A stretch of DNA of 40,775 nt, from the NCBI GenBank assembly GCA_964228145.1, contig CAXQZJ010000174.1:1-40775 (forward strand). The letters run 5' to 3'. Shown here piece by piece: positions 25,334 to 33,285 of this stretch. Source of the stretch: Pseudobowmanella sp964228145. GTDB lineage: Bacteria > Pseudomonadota > Gammaproteobacteria > Enterobacterales > Alteromonadaceae. The position numbers and the translations under genes are program-made. Position 1 is the stretch's first letter; the number at the start of each line of letters is the position of its first letter. The notes below the pieces were generated by a model. That model made no database searches and was not told the origin of the DNA. It worked only from the letters and a program-made list of their open reading frames with translations.

Positions 25334-26271
25334 AAAACAGCGTGTTAATCACAGGTAGTAACGGATACTTGGGTCAGGCATTAATTAAACGCCTGGCTAC
25401 ACAATACCCGGTAGTAGGAATCGACATTCAGCCTGATTCCGCTATTGATAAGCCATCCTATAGCTATCACTGCTGTGATATTCGCAGCCCCAAACTGAGC
25501 ACAATCATGGCGAAACATAACGTGGCTCAAGTTGTGCATCTGGCAAGTGTGATGAATCCTGGCGAAAATCCGGCGCAGGATTTCGATATAGATATCAACG
25601 GCACTGAAAATGTTATCAATGCCTGTATCAATCAACAGGTTAACCATTTGGTAGTCACCAGCAGTGGTGCAGCTTATGGCTATCATGCCGACAACCCCCT
25701 CTGGTTAGTTGAATCTGACCCGTTACGAGGTCATCCGGCTTTTAGTTACAGTGAGCACAAACGCCTTATCGAACAGCGCCTTGAACAATTACGTAAATCT
25801 CATCCGCAAATCCGACAACTGGTGTTAAGGCCGGGTACGGTGCTGGGTAAGCATACCAACAACCTGATAACCGGTTTATTCCACCGTCGATCGTTATTAA
25901 AAATTAAAGGGGCAGAATCGCCATTTGTATTTATCTGGGATCAAGACGTCATAGAAATAATGCTACGTGGCATCGAAAATCAACTGACCGGCACGTATAA
26001 TCTGGCCGGCGATGGCGCCCTGAGTATCGACCAAATTGCCGAAGTACTTGATAAACCATTGTTAACGCTACCTGTATGGCTGTTAAAGACAGCTTTGAGT
26101 GTTGCAAAACCCTTAGGAATATCCCCTTATGGTCCGGAGCAAGTCGACTTTCTCCGCTATCGACCTGTATTAAGTAATCAGGCTTTAAAACAAAGCTTCG
26201 GCTACACACCCGCTATGACGTCTCGAGAGGTATTTGAATACTTCGCCAAACATCAGGGCCTTATTTCATGA
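25330..26271 (+). CDS. NAD-dependent epimerase/dehydratase-type SDR (extended)
   Basis: A 313-residue extended SDR. It has TGSNGYLG (8-15) for dinucleotide binding, an Asp at 32 (GIDIQ) favouring NAD, HLAS (70-73), VTSSGAAYG (109-117) and the catalytic Y140-xxx-K144 (SYSEHK). The C-terminal part is substrate-binding. It could be a sugar epimerase, but the neighbours make a 3-hydroxysteroid- or alcohol-type dehydrogenase equally possible. The start at 25330 (ATGA overlap with the transporter, GGAG just upstream) is preferred over an in-frame ATG at 25270. Its stop overlaps the next gene by 4 bp. Confidence 0.9.
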   Translation: MKNSVLITGSNGYLGQALIKRLATQYPVVGIDIQPDSAIDKPSYSYHCCDIRSPKLSTIMAKHNVAQVVHLASVMNPGENPAQDFDIDINGTENVINACINQQVNHLVVTSSGAAYGYHADNPLWLVESDPLRGHPAFSYSEHKRLIEQRLEQLRKSHPQIRQLVLRPGTVLGKHTNNLITGLFHRRSLLKIKGAESPFVFIWDQDVIEIMLRGIENQLTGTYNLAGDGALSIDQIAEVLDKPLLTLPVWLLKTALSVAKPLGISPYGPEQVDFLRYRPVLSNQALKQSFGYTPAMTSREVFEYFAKHQGLIS

Positions 26272-27032
26272 AGTATGCTGTTATCACAGGCGCAGCTTCT
26301 GGGCTGGGGAAAGATTTGGCGCAGCTATACTCCAGCTCCTTTCATATCATTGCGATTGACAGGGACGCAGAAGGACTTCAGCAATTGCAGCACAGTATCC
26401 CTGCCCTAACCTGTATCGAATCCGATTTAGCAGATCCACAGCAACGTGAGACTTTGGTCAGGCAATTACATGATTATCAGGATATCGCTTTGTTGATAAA
26501 TAACGCCGGTATTACTCATCGCTCACTTATCAAAGAAACAGACTACGCTGTTTTTGATAAAGTCATGCAGATTGATTATTTAGCACCGGTAAGACTGACA
26601 TTGGCGTTGTTACCGGTCCTTACCCAACAGCGTGGCGTTGTGATTAACGTTAGTTCCATGGCGGGTTGGATGCCAGTCATTGAACGTGGCGGATACTGTG
26701 CAGCAAAGTCAGCTATGCACCAGTTTTTTGAAACATTGCGGGCCGAATCCGGTTCATCCATTCATGTACTGAATGTTTACCCCGCATTTTTAGCCACACC
26801 TATTGAAAAACGCGCCCTCGACAGTCAAGGCAATATCGCTACGCATGCCCGCAGTAGTGTGGGTAGAATTCGCAGTAGTCAATGGATGGCAAAACGCATT
26901 GTTAATGCTCATCTCGATAAAAAGTCTCGTCTTTATGGCAGTGCGTTGACCCGTTTTGCTGCACTGCTTTATCATTGCTGGCCGCAACTTTACCTGCATC
27001 TGATGCGTAAACGTTTTTCAGGTACACACTAA
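26268..27032 (+). CDS. Classical SDR dehydrogenase
   Basis: A 254-residue SDR with TGAASGLG (7-14), an Asp at 31 after the second strand, NNAG (78-81), catalytic Ser130 region (INVSSMAG), Y143 and K147 (YCAAKSAM), and a hydrophobic, basic C-terminal tail that may associate with membrane. The sequence resembles SDRs of the DltE/YqjQ type, often found in lipid or hydroxysteroid metabolism; the substrate is not known. It overlaps the epimerase by four bases (ATGA) and lies 1 bp before the permease gene. Confidence 0.92.
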   Translation: MKYAVITGAASGLGKDLAQLYSSSFHIIAIDRDAEGLQQLQHSIPALTCIESDLADPQQRETLVRQLHDYQDIALLINNAGITHRSLIKETDYAVFDKVMQIDYLAPVRLTLALLPVLTQQRGVVINVSSMAGWMPVIERGGYCAAKSAMHQFFETLRAESGSSIHVLNVYPAFLATPIEKRALDSQGNIATHARSSVGRIRSSQWMAKRIVNAHLDKKSRLYGSALTRFAALLYHCWPQLYLHLMRKRFSGTH

Positions 27033-27033
27033 T

Positions 27034-27759
27034 ATGGTTTGGCTGATAGCGTGTATCTTGTTGGCATTTAGCATAGAGGCAATGACGGGCTTCGGTAGTA
27101 TCGTCATTGCCCTGTCTCTGGCAGCATTGGTGTATGACATATCCTGGTTAATGGTCATATTAGTACCTTTAAACTTAATCATGACCCTGCCTATGTGCAT
27201 TGCACTGCGCAAGCATATTCACGTCAGGCTGCTATTCATGGTTATCGGTCCATTAATGATAATCGGTACATTGCTGGGCCAAATGTTGTTGCCATTGGTA
27301 TCGGCCGATTGGCTAAAATTACTCTTTGCGCTACTTATTATTTGGTTTTCAGCCAGGGCCTTGTGGGTCCGTCATCCCCACCCATTGAGTCACGGGTTTC
27401 AGAAAGGCCTGATACTCTCTGCCGGCGTAACCCATGGTTTATTTGCCTCCGGAGGACCCTTATTGGTTTATGCGTTATCCAGAGCTGGTCTCGACAAAGC
27501 CAGTTTTCGCGCAACGTTACTATGCGTATGGTTAGCCCTCAACACTGGGCTGGCGTTATGGTTTTGGCATGATGGACAATTCTCAGCTCACACAGACACG
27601 CTAATGACATTGGCACCGGCCGTCATTGTGGGCATGCTGGTAGGACAATTTCTCCACAATAAAATAAATAACGAGCGATTTTTGCCGGTGGTTTTTTCAA
27701 TTTTGCTGCTTGTCGCCTTATTGCTGTTGGCGCAATCGATACAAAGTCTGTGGTTTTGA
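27034..27759 (+). CDS. TauE/SafE family membrane permease
   Basis: A 241-residue integral membrane protein with about seven or eight hydrophobic helices. The N-terminal EAMTGFGSIVIALSLA and internal GVTHGLFASGGPLLVYALSR repeats are the paired motifs of TauE/SafE (formerly DUF81) proteins, which are proposed exporters of sulfite, sulfoacetate or other organic anions. It starts one base after the SDR stop and closes the operon. No clear terminator is seen before the tRNA promoter. In this context it could export a product of the pathway; this is inference. Confidence 0.9.
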   Translation: MVWLIACILLAFSIEAMTGFGSIVIALSLAALVYDISWLMVILVPLNLIMTLPMCIALRKHIHVRLLFMVIGPLMIIGTLLGQMLLPLVSADWLKLLFALLIIWFSARALWVRHPHPLSHGFQKGLILSAGVTHGLFASGGPLLVYALSRAGLDKASFRATLLCVWLALNTGLALWFWHDGQFSAHTDTLMTLAPAVIVGMLVGQFLHNKINNERFLPVVFSILLLVALLLLAQSIQSLWF

Positions 27760-27865
27760 TTGTGAATAAATGCTTAATCACGCATCAAATTGATCAACTA
27801 TCCAGCAAACACCCTGTTGTTTGTTCAGATTGTAGGCAAACGGTACATTTACACAAAAAAAGGGG

Positions 27866-27894
27866 TTGACGCTCCGAGAGTGGATACGCATAAT
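27866..27894 (+). promoter_or_regulatory. Promoter of the Met-Leu-Gln-Gln tRNA operon
   Basis: TTGACG (27866-27871), a 17-base spacer and CATAAT (27889-27894) are followed by a GC-rich discriminator (ACGCGCC), typical of stable-RNA promoters under stringent control. It lies about 52 bp before the first tRNA. Confidence 0.85.
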
Positions 27895-27946
27895 ACGCGC
27901 CACTTAACGACGCAGCGGTCAATTATGACAGCGAGTTGAAAAGTAT

Positions 27947-28023
27947 GGCTACGTAGCTCAGTTGGTTAGAGCACATCACTCATAATGATGGGGTCGCAGG
28001 TTCGAATCCCGCCGTAGCCACCA
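27947..28023 (+). tRNA. metT: tRNA-Met (anticodon CAT), elongator type
   Basis: 77 nt including an encoded CCA. Acceptor GGCTACG/CGTAGCC, anticodon stem CATCA/TGATG, loop CTCATAA. It is almost identical to E. coli elongator tRNA-Met and heads the operon exactly as metT does there, which argues against the CAT-reading tRNA-Ile. Confidence 0.96.
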
Positions 28024-28028
28024 AAATT

Positions 28029-28113
28029 GCGGGAGTGGTGGAATTGGTAGACACGCTGGATTTAGGTTCCAGTGCTTCACGGCGTGAGAGTTCAAGTCTC
28101 TCCTTCCGCACCA
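28029..28113 (+). tRNA. leuW: tRNA-Leu (anticodon TAG)
   Basis: 85 nt with a long variable arm and encoded CCA. Acceptor GCGGGAG/CTTCCGC with one G-U pair, anticodon stem CTGGA/TCCAG with loop TTTAGGT. The position right after tRNA-Met matches E. coli leuW. Confidence 0.96.
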
Positions 28114-28115
28114 AC

Positions 28116-28190
28116 TGGGGTATCGCCAAGTGGTAAGGCAGCGGGTTTTGATCTCGCCATTCGTTGGTTCGAATCCAGCTACCCCAGCCA
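28116..28190 (+). tRNA. tRNA-Gln (anticodon TTG), copy 1
   Basis: 75 nt with encoded CCA. Acceptor TGGGGTA/TACCCCA, anticodon loop TTTTGAT. It starts two bases after the tRNA-Leu CCA. Confidence 0.97.
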
Positions 28191-28231
28191 TATTTTAGTT
28201 AGACGCTTATAGCGCATAACGCACCTTCTAT

Positions 28232-28306
28232 TGGGGTATCGCCAAGTGGTAAGGCAGCGGGTTTTGATCTCGCCATTCGTTGGTTCGAATCCAGCTACCC
28301 CAGCCA
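28232..28306 (+). tRNA. tRNA-Gln (anticodon TTG), copy 2, identical to copy 1
   Basis: 75 nt, base for base identical to the copy at 28116, separated from it by 41 bp. Last gene of the tRNA operon. Confidence 0.97.
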
Positions 28307-28309
28307 AAT

Positions 28310-28338
28310 AAAAAAGCCTGCTTAATGCAGGCTTTTTT
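28310..28338 (+). terminator. Terminator of the tRNA operon
   Basis: A GCCTGC/GCAGGC stem (28316-28321 with 28327-28332), flanked by six A and six T, four bases past the last tRNA. Confidence 0.93.
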
Positions 28339-28518
28339 GTATCTGGAATAAAGTCCAACTTTTTCAATGATTTGGTAAAAGCCGTCTTTTACCGAAACTT
28401 ATTCAGTGTCGAGTGGCCTGTGCCGACTAACTGGATCAAATCTGAGCTAAAAGCTGGACAATATAATCTCAGGCCTGACATTATTCCTTTCTACAACAAT
28501 GTATAACGGGAACACATT

Positions 28519-29988
28519 TTGTCAGCATCATTGCCTGCGCAAGCAACTTCGCCGAACACCTCTTTACTTGAAACACTGGGTCAATCACTCGATAGTCTTG
28601 TCGGTGCCATCAATCACTTTTTTTGGAATTATTACGTATTGCTGGTCATGCTGGCTGCGTGTGGTTTTTGGTTTACCTGGAAGTTAGGTTTTATTCAGTT
28701 CCGAATGTTCAGGCACATGTTCAGTGTGATGAAAGGCAGCACCCGAAGTGACAAGTCCGGGATCAGTTCGTTTGGCGCCTTGTGCACCAGCTTGTCTGCT
28801 CGGGTCGGAACCGGTAACTTGGCCGGTGTGGCTGTGGCAATTTCTCTTGGCGGTGCCGGTGCCGTTTTCTGGATGTGGGTGATTGCTATATTTGGTATGG
28901 CAATCGGCTTTGCAGAAAGCACCCTAGGCCAACTTTACAAGGTTCGCGATCACAATGGTGAGTTCCGTGGTGGTCCTGCCTACTACATTCAACAGGGTTT
29001 ACGTAATCGCGGCTTAGCCGTCGCATTTTCATTAGCCCTGTTCATGGGATACGGTTTTATCTTCAGTTCTGTCCAGGCTAATTCGATTACCGATGCCCTT
29101 AACCATGCCTACGGATTTGATCCCCTCTATGCCGGCCTTGCTATCAGCGGTCTGGCGGCACTTATTGTAGTTGGGGGACTACGTAGTATCGCGCGCTTTT
29201 CAGAATTTATGGTGCCATTTATGGGCATAAGCTATGTATTGGTCGCGGTCGGTATTACCTTATGGAATATTCAGGAAGTCCCCGGTCTTCTGTATCACAT
29301 CGTCAGCTCCGCTTTTGGTCTGAATGAAGTGGCCGGCGGTACCTTTGGTGCTGCGATCCAGCATGGAATAAAGCGCGGTTTATATTCCAATGAAGCTGGC
29401 TCCGGAAGTGTGCCTCATGCAGCAGCAAGCGCATCACCGAACCCTAATCACCCTGCAACCCAGGGCTTCGTGCAAATGTTAGGCGTGTTCATAGACACCT
29501 TGGTGCTATGTACCTGTACCGCAGTCATCATTCTATTGGCGGGAGGCAGCTCCACAGAGCAGATGGAAGGAATTCGACTAACCCAGGATGCCATGACGTT
29601 CCATTTAGGTGACGGTGGACAAGATTTTGTTGCTGCCGCTATCGCTCTGTTTTCGTTTACCTCTGTGGTTGCAAATTATGCCTACGGTGAGTCCAACCTG
29701 CACATGTTTAAACTGGATAATAAGCTTGGCAAGGCCTTATACACGCTGGGTTATCTGGCAATGATTGTGTGGGGCTCAGCCGCCGCGTTGCCACGGGTTT
29801 GGGCGATGGCCGATATGGCATTAGGGCTGATGACCTTTATTAACGTTATCGCGATAGTGTTGATGACACCTACCATAGTGAATATTACCCGTGATTACAT
29901 ACAACAGCGTGAAGCAAATAAAAAACCTGAGTACAAGACCGGCAACTGTAAAATTCAGGGGCGCGCAGAAGACGGGATATGGGATTAA
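28519..29988 (+). CDS. Alanine/glycine:cation symporter (AGCS family)
   Basis: A 489-residue inner-membrane protein with about ten or eleven transmembrane helices. The family hallmark SARVGTGNLAGVAVAISLGGAGAVFWMW (about residues 93-120) and GPAYYIQQGL, GIKRGLYSNEAGSGSVPHAAA are intact. AGCS proteins import alanine or glycine with sodium or protons. The chosen start is TTG (28519-28521), with CGGGAAC upstream; no suitable ATG lies nearby. The first 18 residues are polar, rich in Ser, Thr and Ala. The gene sits between the tRNA operon and ubiF, which are adjacent in E. coli, so it is probably a lineage-specific insertion. Confidence 0.93.
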   Translation: MSASLPAQATSPNTSLLETLGQSLDSLVGAINHFFWNYYVLLVMLAACGFWFTWKLGFIQFRMFRHMFSVMKGSTRSDKSGISSFGALCTSLSARVGTGNLAGVAVAISLGGAGAVFWMWVIAIFGMAIGFAESTLGQLYKVRDHNGEFRGGPAYYIQQGLRNRGLAVAFSLALFMGYGFIFSSVQANSITDALNHAYGFDPLYAGLAISGLAALIVVGGLRSIARFSEFMVPFMGISYVLVAVGITLWNIQEVPGLLYHIVSSAFGLNEVAGGTFGAAIQHGIKRGLYSNEAGSGSVPHAAASASPNPNHPATQGFVQMLGVFIDTLVLCTCTAVIILLAGGSSTEQMEGIRLTQDAMTFHLGDGGQDFVAAAIALFSFTSVVANYAYGESNLHMFKLDNKLGKALYTLGYLAMIVWGSAAALPRVWAMADMALGLMTFINVIAIVLMTPTIVNITRDYIQQREANKKPEYKTGNCKIQGRAEDGIWD

Positions 29989-30000
29989 AGCCAGATTCAG

Positions 30001-30022
30001 ATGCCGGCCTACAAGCCGGCAT
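30001..30022. terminator. Hairpin between the convergent AGCS and ubiF genes
   Basis: An exact 8-bp inverted repeat ATGCCGGC (30001-30008) with 30015-30022 and a 6-base loop. Neither side has a T-run, so it may slow or mark transcript ends rather than be a classic terminator. Confidence 0.45.
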
Positions 30023-30026
30023 TGAG

Positions 30027-31199
30027 TTACACGCCTAATGCGTATTTCAAAACCTGTTTATTCAACACCGGAACTCCTGATACAGCTCTGAACGCCAGGT
30101 TTCTGACCCATTTCAGCGGCCTGATGTCATTACTAAAACCAGCGTATAAAGCGTCCATTGCGGACATCATTAACAGGTTGTCCGGGCGCCGTTGCCGTTC
30201 GTAACGAGCGACGGCGTCGGTGCTCAAGCCAAGATCTGACGATGATACATTGTCCAACAAACAGGACACATCGCGAAACCCAAGATTAACGCCCTGCCCG
30301 GCGAGTGGATTGATGGTATGCGCTGCATCACCGAGTAAAACGATATTATTTTTGTAGTAATGATTAGCATGCTGACGGGTAAGCGGAAATATGGCCTTAT
30401 CCAGAATATCAAAATCGACCAACTGAGCCGGGAAACTGGCTTGAATTTGCGCCTTTAACTGCCCATGATTCAACCCGGCCAACGACTGTAAATACTGTTT
30501 GTTGTGATACCACACCAACGATGCATGGCCATCGAAAAGTGGTAAGAACGCCATCGGCCCGTTAGGGGTAAACTGCTGCCAGGTAATATCCTGTTGCTCG
30601 GCGTGAGTTTTAACGGTTATGCCCATCGCATGCTGAGCATACTGCCAGCCTGTCACACCGATACCGGCTTGTTGCCGACAGGCAGAGTTTGCTCCATCAG
30701 CACCGATTACCCAAGGGGCGGTGAGTTGCTGCTGATTTTCGAGTGTAAGTCGATGGCCATCAGTTTTGTGCCAGTCTGTTATTTTATAGCCTGGGAAATA
30801 GCTGAGATTGGCATATTCAGCCATCGCTTTATGCAAACCAAGCTGAATCACTCGATTTTCAATCAAATGACCTAGTTCGTCGAAACCGAGGGATGTGGCG
30901 TCAAACTCGACCCGGTTGTGATCAGTCTCCCACACCGCTAAGCGGCGATAGCGACAGGTGCGCATGGACAGAATATGCTGCCAGGCTCCCAATTTATCGA
31001 GCAGCGCAATTGACGCTCTGGAAATTGCAGACACCCGCAAATCGCAAGATTGCTGCGGATCAAATGGCTTAGGAGGGTGAGCTTCGATGACCGCAATACG
31101 AAAGTTTTTTTGTGCCAATCCAATCGCACAAGCGGCGCCAACCATGCCTCCGCCAACCAGAATAACGTCATATTCCTCTGCATGAGATTTCGTGGTCAT
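30027..31199 (-). CDS. ubiF: FAD-dependent ubiquinone-biosynthesis hydroxylase (UbiF/UbiH/VisC family)
   Basis: A 390-residue flavoprotein hydroxylase of the UbiH/UbiF/VisC family, which adds hydroxyl groups to the ubiquinone ring. It has GGGMVG (16-21) for FAD, the DG motif in VIGADGANSACR, and LLGDAAHTINPLAGQGVNLGFRD. The position divergent from miaB beside the metT-type tRNA operon is that of ubiF in E. coli, favouring hydroxylation of demethoxyubiquinol at C6 (UbiF). The frame is open to 31319, but the ATG at 31197-31199, with AAAGG nine bases upstream, fits the family start. An ATG two codons earlier is also possible. Confidence 0.88.
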   Translation of the reverse strand: MTTKSHAEEYDVILVGGGMVGAACAIGLAQKNFRIAVIEAHPPKPFDPQQSCDLRVSAISRASIALLDKLGAWQHILSMRTCRYRRLAVWETDHNRVEFDATSLGFDELGHLIENRVIQLGLHKAMAEYANLSYFPGYKITDWHKTDGHRLTLENQQQLTAPWVIGADGANSACRQQAGIGVTGWQYAQHAMGITVKTHAEQQDITWQQFTPNGPMAFLPLFDGHASLVWYHNKQYLQSLAGLNHGQLKAQIQASFPAQLVDFDILDKAIFPLTRQHANHYYKNNIVLLGDAAHTINPLAGQGVNLGFRDVSCLLDNVSSSDLGLSTDAVARYERQRRPDNLLMMSAMDALYAGFSNDIRPLKWVRNLAFRAVSGVPVLNKQVLKYALGV

Positions 31200-31401
31200 T
31201 GTCATACCTTTTTCATCATCTGCAGTTATTCTACCCGCGATAAAGTAAAGACTAAACTGGTTGAACAACCAATTTAGTAATGAATGTAATAAAGCGTAAC
31301 TACGAGCCGTTACAGACACACATTTTTACATTCCCAACTAAACTTTATTGTTGTTTGACACTACTTATATAGTGAGACCGCCCCTAACCAAGGATACTGA
31401 C

Positions 31402-31671
31402 ATGTTAACCGCGATGACCACTCTGGTTGTTTTACTCTCCGCCAACAGCGTTGTAACCGCGCCAAATGACGATATCGAGCGCATGACTGTAGTGGGAAAT
31501 AAGGATGCAGTAATGCTGGAAGCCGCCAGTTTAACCCGTACCTCACTGCAAGAGGCTAACTACCAACTAATCGTTGATGTACTGCAACGTAGCCAGGCTG
31601 CTATTCAGAAAGTGGGTGAAGAAACCGCCATCTTTGCCGAACCAAACAGTAAGCTGACAGTCCAACGATAA
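31402..31671 (+). CDS. Small exported protein of unknown function
   Basis: An 89-residue protein with a probable signal peptide (MLTAMTTLVVLLSANSVVTA, cleavage about residue 20). The mature part of about 69 residues is acidic and has no cysteine. It includes RMTVVGNKDAVMLEAASL and a helical LQEANYQLIVDVLQRSQAAIQKVGEE. I do not recognise a family. The ATG at 31402 (AAGGATACTGAC upstream) is preferred over an open extension to 31348. It is divergent from ubiF and ends at a strong terminator, so it is an independent unit; the codon pattern and exact terminator placement support it as real. Confidence 0.72.
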   Translation: MLTAMTTLVVLLSANSVVTAPNDDIERMTVVGNKDAVMLEAASLTRTSLQEANYQLIVDVLQRSQAAIQKVGEETAIFAEPNSKLTVQR

Positions 31672-31680
31672 GTCTCCCTG

Positions 31681-31722
31681 GACCACTGCGGTTTTTATGT
31701 CGAATCGCGGTGGTCTTTTTTT
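31681..31722 (+). terminator. Terminator after the small exported protein gene
   Basis: A 10-bp stem GACCACTGCG (31681-31690) with CGCGGTGGTC (31706-31715), with one G-T pair, is followed by seven T residues. Confidence 0.88.
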
Positions 31723-31836
31723 ATTCCTGCCAAATATGTGATTTCCTCACAAACGCTGGTATGCGCCGGCTATTGCGGTTAAAATAACCGGCTATTTTAT
31801 CGACCAGTGAACTGACTCAAAAAAGGTGTAACGCGA

Positions 31837-33273
31837 GTGAGTAAAAAACTCTTTATCAAGACCTGGGGCTGCCAAATGAACGAGTATGACTCGGAAAAAA
31901 TGGCAGATTTACTAGATTCCACCCATGGTTACCAGTTGGCAGAAACCGCGGAAGAAGCAGATGTGATTCTGCTCAACACATGTTCTATTCGCGAAAAAGC
32001 ACAGGAAAAAGTGTTTCATCAATTAGGTCGCTGGAAAAATCTGAAGAAATCCAATCCTGATTTGATCATCGGTGTCGGCGGCTGCGTTGCCTCTCAGGAA
32101 GGTGAACACATTCGTGAGCGTGCACCCTACGTTGACATGGTATTCGGCCCGCAAACTCTGCATCGATTACCGGAAATGATCAATCAGGTGCGCACCGGCG
32201 AGACGAGTTCTGTGGTGGATATCAGCTTCCCGGAAATCGAAAAATTTGACCGTCTTCCGGAGCCTCGCGCCGAAGGCCCGACTGCGTTTGTGTCTATCAT
32301 GGAAGGGTGCTCAAAGTACTGTACATTTTGCGTGGTTCCATACACACGGGGTGAAGAAGTGTCCCGTCCAGTCGACGATGTAATTTTTGAAGTTGCTCAG
32401 TTAGCTGAACAAGGGGTTCGGGAAGTCAACTTGTTGGGCCAGAATGTGAATGCTTTTCGTGGGCCACATCATGATGGCAGCGTCTGTACCTTTGCAGAAT
32501 TGCTCCATCTGATTGCTGCCATCGACGGGATTGACCGTATTCGCTATACCACCTCTCACCCGGTTGAATTCACCGACGATATTATCGCCGCTTATGAAAC
32601 CATTCCTGAGTTAGTCGACCACTTGCACCTGCCGGTACAAAGCGGTTCTGACCGTGTGTTAGCCTTGATGAAACGCGGCCACACGGCCATCGAGTACAAG
32701 TCTAAAATTCGAAAGCTGAAAAAAGTACGTCCGAATCTGAGTATGTCATCGGACTTTATCATCGGCTTCCCCGGTGAAAGTGACGACGATTTTGAGGCGA
32801 CCATGAACCTGATTCAACAAGTCGACTTTGACCTGAGTTTCAGCTTTATTTACAGCGCACGTCCTGGCACGCCTGCATCAGACTTGCCTGATGACGTCTC
32901 TGAAGATGTTAAAAAGCAACGTCTGCAATTATTACAACAGCGCATTAACCAGCAAGCCTTGCGAATAGCCAGAAACATGCTCGACACCGAGCAGCGAATT
33001 CTGGTGGAAGGCCCTTCACGTAAGAATCCGATGGAGCTGCAAGGACGAACCGAGAACAATCGGGTAGTCAACTTTGAAGGTCAACCAGACATGATCGGTC
33101 AATTTGTTGATGTGCGTATCACTGACGTGTATGCCAACTCATTACGTGGTGAAGTTATTCGTAGCGAAGCACAAATGGGTTTACGCCAGGAAGTCAACCC
33201 TACCAGTATTTTACGTCGTCAGCCTGCCGGTCAACCGGACGAATTAGGCGTGACACAATTTTCACCTAATTAG
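31837..33273 (+). CDS. miaB: tRNA-2-methylthio-N6-dimethylallyladenosine synthase MiaB
   Basis: A 478-residue radical-SAM methylthiotransferase that modifies A37 of tRNAs reading UNN codons. The N-terminal UPF0004 domain carries C12, C49 and C83 for one iron-sulfur cluster. The radical-SAM cluster motif is C158-SKY-C162-TF-C165, and a C-terminal TRAM domain covers about 375-440. The GTG start (31837) has AAAAGGTG upstream and matches the conserved MSKKLFIKTWGCQMNEYDS. It opens the ybeZ-ybeY-corC-lnt block and lies close to ubiF, as in E. coli. Confidence 0.98.
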   Translation: MSKKLFIKTWGCQMNEYDSEKMADLLDSTHGYQLAETAEEADVILLNTCSIREKAQEKVFHQLGRWKNLKKSNPDLIIGVGGCVASQEGEHIRERAPYVDMVFGPQTLHRLPEMINQVRTGETSSVVDISFPEIEKFDRLPEPRAEGPTAFVSIMEGCSKYCTFCVVPYTRGEEVSRPVDDVIFEVAQLAEQGVREVNLLGQNVNAFRGPHHDGSVCTFAELLHLIAAIDGIDRIRYTTSHPVEFTDDIIAAYETIPELVDHLHLPVQSGSDRVLALMKRGHTAIEYKSKIRKLKKVRPNLSMSSDFIIGFPGESDDDFEATMNLIQQVDFDLSFSFIYSARPGTPASDLPDDVSEDVKKQRLQLLQQRINQQALRIARNMLDTEQRILVEGPSRKNPMELQGRTENNRVVNFEGQPDMIGQFVDVRITDVYANSLRGEVIRSEAQMGLRQEVNPTSILRRQPAGQPDELGVTQFSPN

Positions 33274-33285
33274 GAGCCCACTACT

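Noticed and set aside
28116..28306. Possible direct repeat or array
   Set aside because: The repeat is two tRNA-Gln genes; no regular short repeats or spacers of a CRISPR type exist.
27976..28367. Two minus-strand open frames reading AGVAGFEPTNGEIKTR
   Set aside because: They are the reverse complement of the tRNA genes, a well-known source of false protein calls.
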